64,000 bases of DNA. Source: Protea cynaroides. Taxonomy: Eukaryota > Streptophyta > Magnoliopsida > Proteales > Proteaceae. The position numbers were made by a program, and so were the translations under genes. The stretch covers positions 30,552,902 to 30,616,901 of the forward strand of contig CM053267.1 of NCBI GenBank assembly GCA_028583415.1. Direction: 5' to 3'. Shown here piece after piece: positions 62,512 through 64,000 of the stretch; within the stretch, counting starts at the first letter, position 1, and the number at the start of each line of letters is the position of its first letter. Under the pieces are notes generated by a model. It did no database searches. It was not told where the DNA came from and saw nothing but the letters and a program-made list of their open reading frames with translations.

Positions 62512-63230
62512 CATTGATGGCAAAGAGGGTTTAAAGCAAATCAAATTAACAAAACCCTTTTTACTATAGGATCTTCATATCCACCAAACCCAAATCAGAA
62601 TTAGAAAGTAACAAGAAATTCAACTTATCTGGAAATCTGACCCTTAGAATCTTTCCAAACTTGGGGACGATGAACTTTAGGATGTATGTGAACAGATACT
62701 GAAAGTTGAGGACGATCCCATTATAGATATAGAAGATATAAATTTTCTAAAACAGCCTATTTTCTGATGATGCCCCTCGTTACCAGTGGATTTAATCGAT
62801 CTGATTATAATCTTCAGTTTCGTAGTGTATTGCAGATCAGACCAGTGGTGAATAACGTAGCAATTATGTAAGAAAGAGGGAAAAATCAATGGAAGAAAGT
62901 ATAACACAAAGAAACTCAAGAATGAGCTTACGGTTGAGTCTCATCCAGAAAAAATTTCGTTATATTCTGGTTCCAAATCTGCATCTCCTCCCTTCTTCAT
63001 CTTATTTATTATGTTGTAGAAGATTACAAACTATGGAAAGAACCGATTATTTCTAAAAGAGTATCCAAAAATAAAAATGAGAATCTTTCCTTTATAGTTT
63101 TTAGGAAAGTTTCCAAAACAAAGAAACATCTAAAACTGACTCATAAACCAACTTAGGAAACTAACTTATTGAATTTAGGATGGAAACAAAGATTTCTAAA
63201 ATTCTGTTGGTACTGTTCACGTGAACAGTG
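62512..63230 (+). repeat. dispersed repeat D, copy 3
   Basis: CATTGATGGCAAAGAGGGTT ... AATCAAATTAACAAAACCC ... AACTTATCTGGAAATCTGAC as in copies 1 and 2, ending near GTTCACGTGAACAGTGTTGG, which also matches the right part of copy 1. This is the longest copy and defines the family best. Confidence 0.7.
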
Positions 63231-64000
63231 TTGGCTGGACTTTTGTCTTTTTCTTCTTGGCATTTTGTCCTTTTGTTTAGGCCCTGTTTGGAGGACCTTT
63301 TATTCTCTCTAGAGTGTACTTGTACTGCATCATTCCTTTTTGTTGGGGTTTACATGTGATTCACGTGTCATTTGTGAGGAACATTGAAATTGGAATCGCT
63401 TACAATTTATTTAGAATTTTCTTTTTTTTTTTAAGGGGGTGTCTAGGGAAGTATTTGCTTATCTTTCACTGCCAGATGCTAGCCAACTGGTTGTTCTAAT
63501 GTTACTGCCCCCTTGTTCATGGATCTTGTTTTTCAGGGCAACAATGGGTCTATTGGGAAGATTGGCTTATGTTAGCAGTTGGATTTCCAAACTGGATTTT
63601 GGCTATATTTTGTTTTTAATTTTCTTTTTGCTACTTGCTCAATTGCCTGTTCATAAGAAGAATTATATGTGTGACAAGAGACATGGTCTATTTAGTGGCT
63701 AAGCTATTTAAAACATGGCTATGAACAGAATTGAATGGAAAAAAACAGAATTCATTTAGCCAACCATTCTCCTGTTGCTCCTGAATTTCCTAATAAACTC
63801 TGGCATTTCTAATTTAGGAACCGATAACCATGGTGCACTAGTGGCAGTGGAGGAACATGCAAGATTGTCCTGTAACCAGCTTAGCATTCTTCTCTTCTCG
63901 TAAATTATTAACTGCTTTGGCTAAACTTAACCATGGAGATACAATGAATTGGTGGTGACAAGAAGTTGGGACAGTGAAGGCTCGGATCAGATTGAGCATC
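63231..64000. other. sequence to the window end
   Basis: No coding sequence recognised. The overlapping ORFs 63314-63702 on the plus strand match no family. Confidence 0.45.

Noticed and set aside
1..64000. CRISPR arrays, operons, tRNA or rRNA genes
   Set aside because: None seen; the tRNA-like words are SINE promoters or tRNA-Met primer sites of retrotransposons.

Overview
This is plant nuclear DNA, almost certainly from a flowering plant. It shows intron-containing genes with plant-type splice sites, Ty1/copia and TRIM retrotransposons primed by initiator tRNA-Met, Au-type SINEs, hAT-type DNA transposons, and old fragments of plastid DNA (psbA, ndhC/ndhK). Two host genes have introns of 6 to 17 kb packed with transposons. 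That is typical of a TE-rich genome, but the species cannot be fixed from sequence alone.

Three host genes are visible, all on the minus strand. (1) A FLY1/FLY2-like transmembrane RING E3 ligase (Tul1/Dsc1 family) runs from about 36.9 kb to beyond the left edge. I recovered ten short exons (36751-36909, 28875-28947, 27587-27714, 24330-24445, 7268-7328, 7076-7142, 6905-6982, 5636-5793, 5482-5541, 5285-5378). Each keeps GT/AG borders and phase, and together they give about 331 codons. The remaining exons, including the RING, must lie left of position 1, past a copia element. (2) A small two-helix membrane protein, Pkr1-like, has exons 55130-55380 and 48873-48972 split by a 6.2 kb intron and encodes 116 aa. 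(3) The long last exon of an SMG7/SMG7L-like (EST1 family) gene lies at 58037-60137; its 5' exons are beyond the right edge.

Nearly everything else is mobile DNA. 1-4.85 kb: copia-1, lacking its 5' LTR in this window. 8.17-14.13 kb: a TRIM whose left LTR was split by a complete copia element (copia-2, 5-bp target duplication AAAAC). 15.66-20.43 kb: copia-3, degenerate, with an 802-bp solo LTR inserted in its RNase H region (duplication CATTG). 23.2 kb: a second TRIM. 25.6-26.8 kb: a 5'-truncated LINE. 29.2-29.6 kb: plastid psbA fragment. 29.99-33.15 kb: a 3.2-kb segment bounded by hAT-type inverted repeats and the 8-bp duplication CTTACTTA, carrying a plastid ndhC/ndhK piece and a broken copy of a host FAD oxidoreductase gene. 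38-45 kb: intergenic MITEs. 49.7-54.2 kb: hAT elements ending CATAGTTGTC, one inserted in a relative, sharing two long hairpins.

The transposons do not interrupt coding exons, so the three genes may well be functional. The points most worth following up are the composite hAT segment, the nested hairpin-bearing hAT pair with a compensatory base-pair change, the nested TRIM/copia structure, and the reconstructed E3 ligase gene, which an ORF-based annotation would miss.
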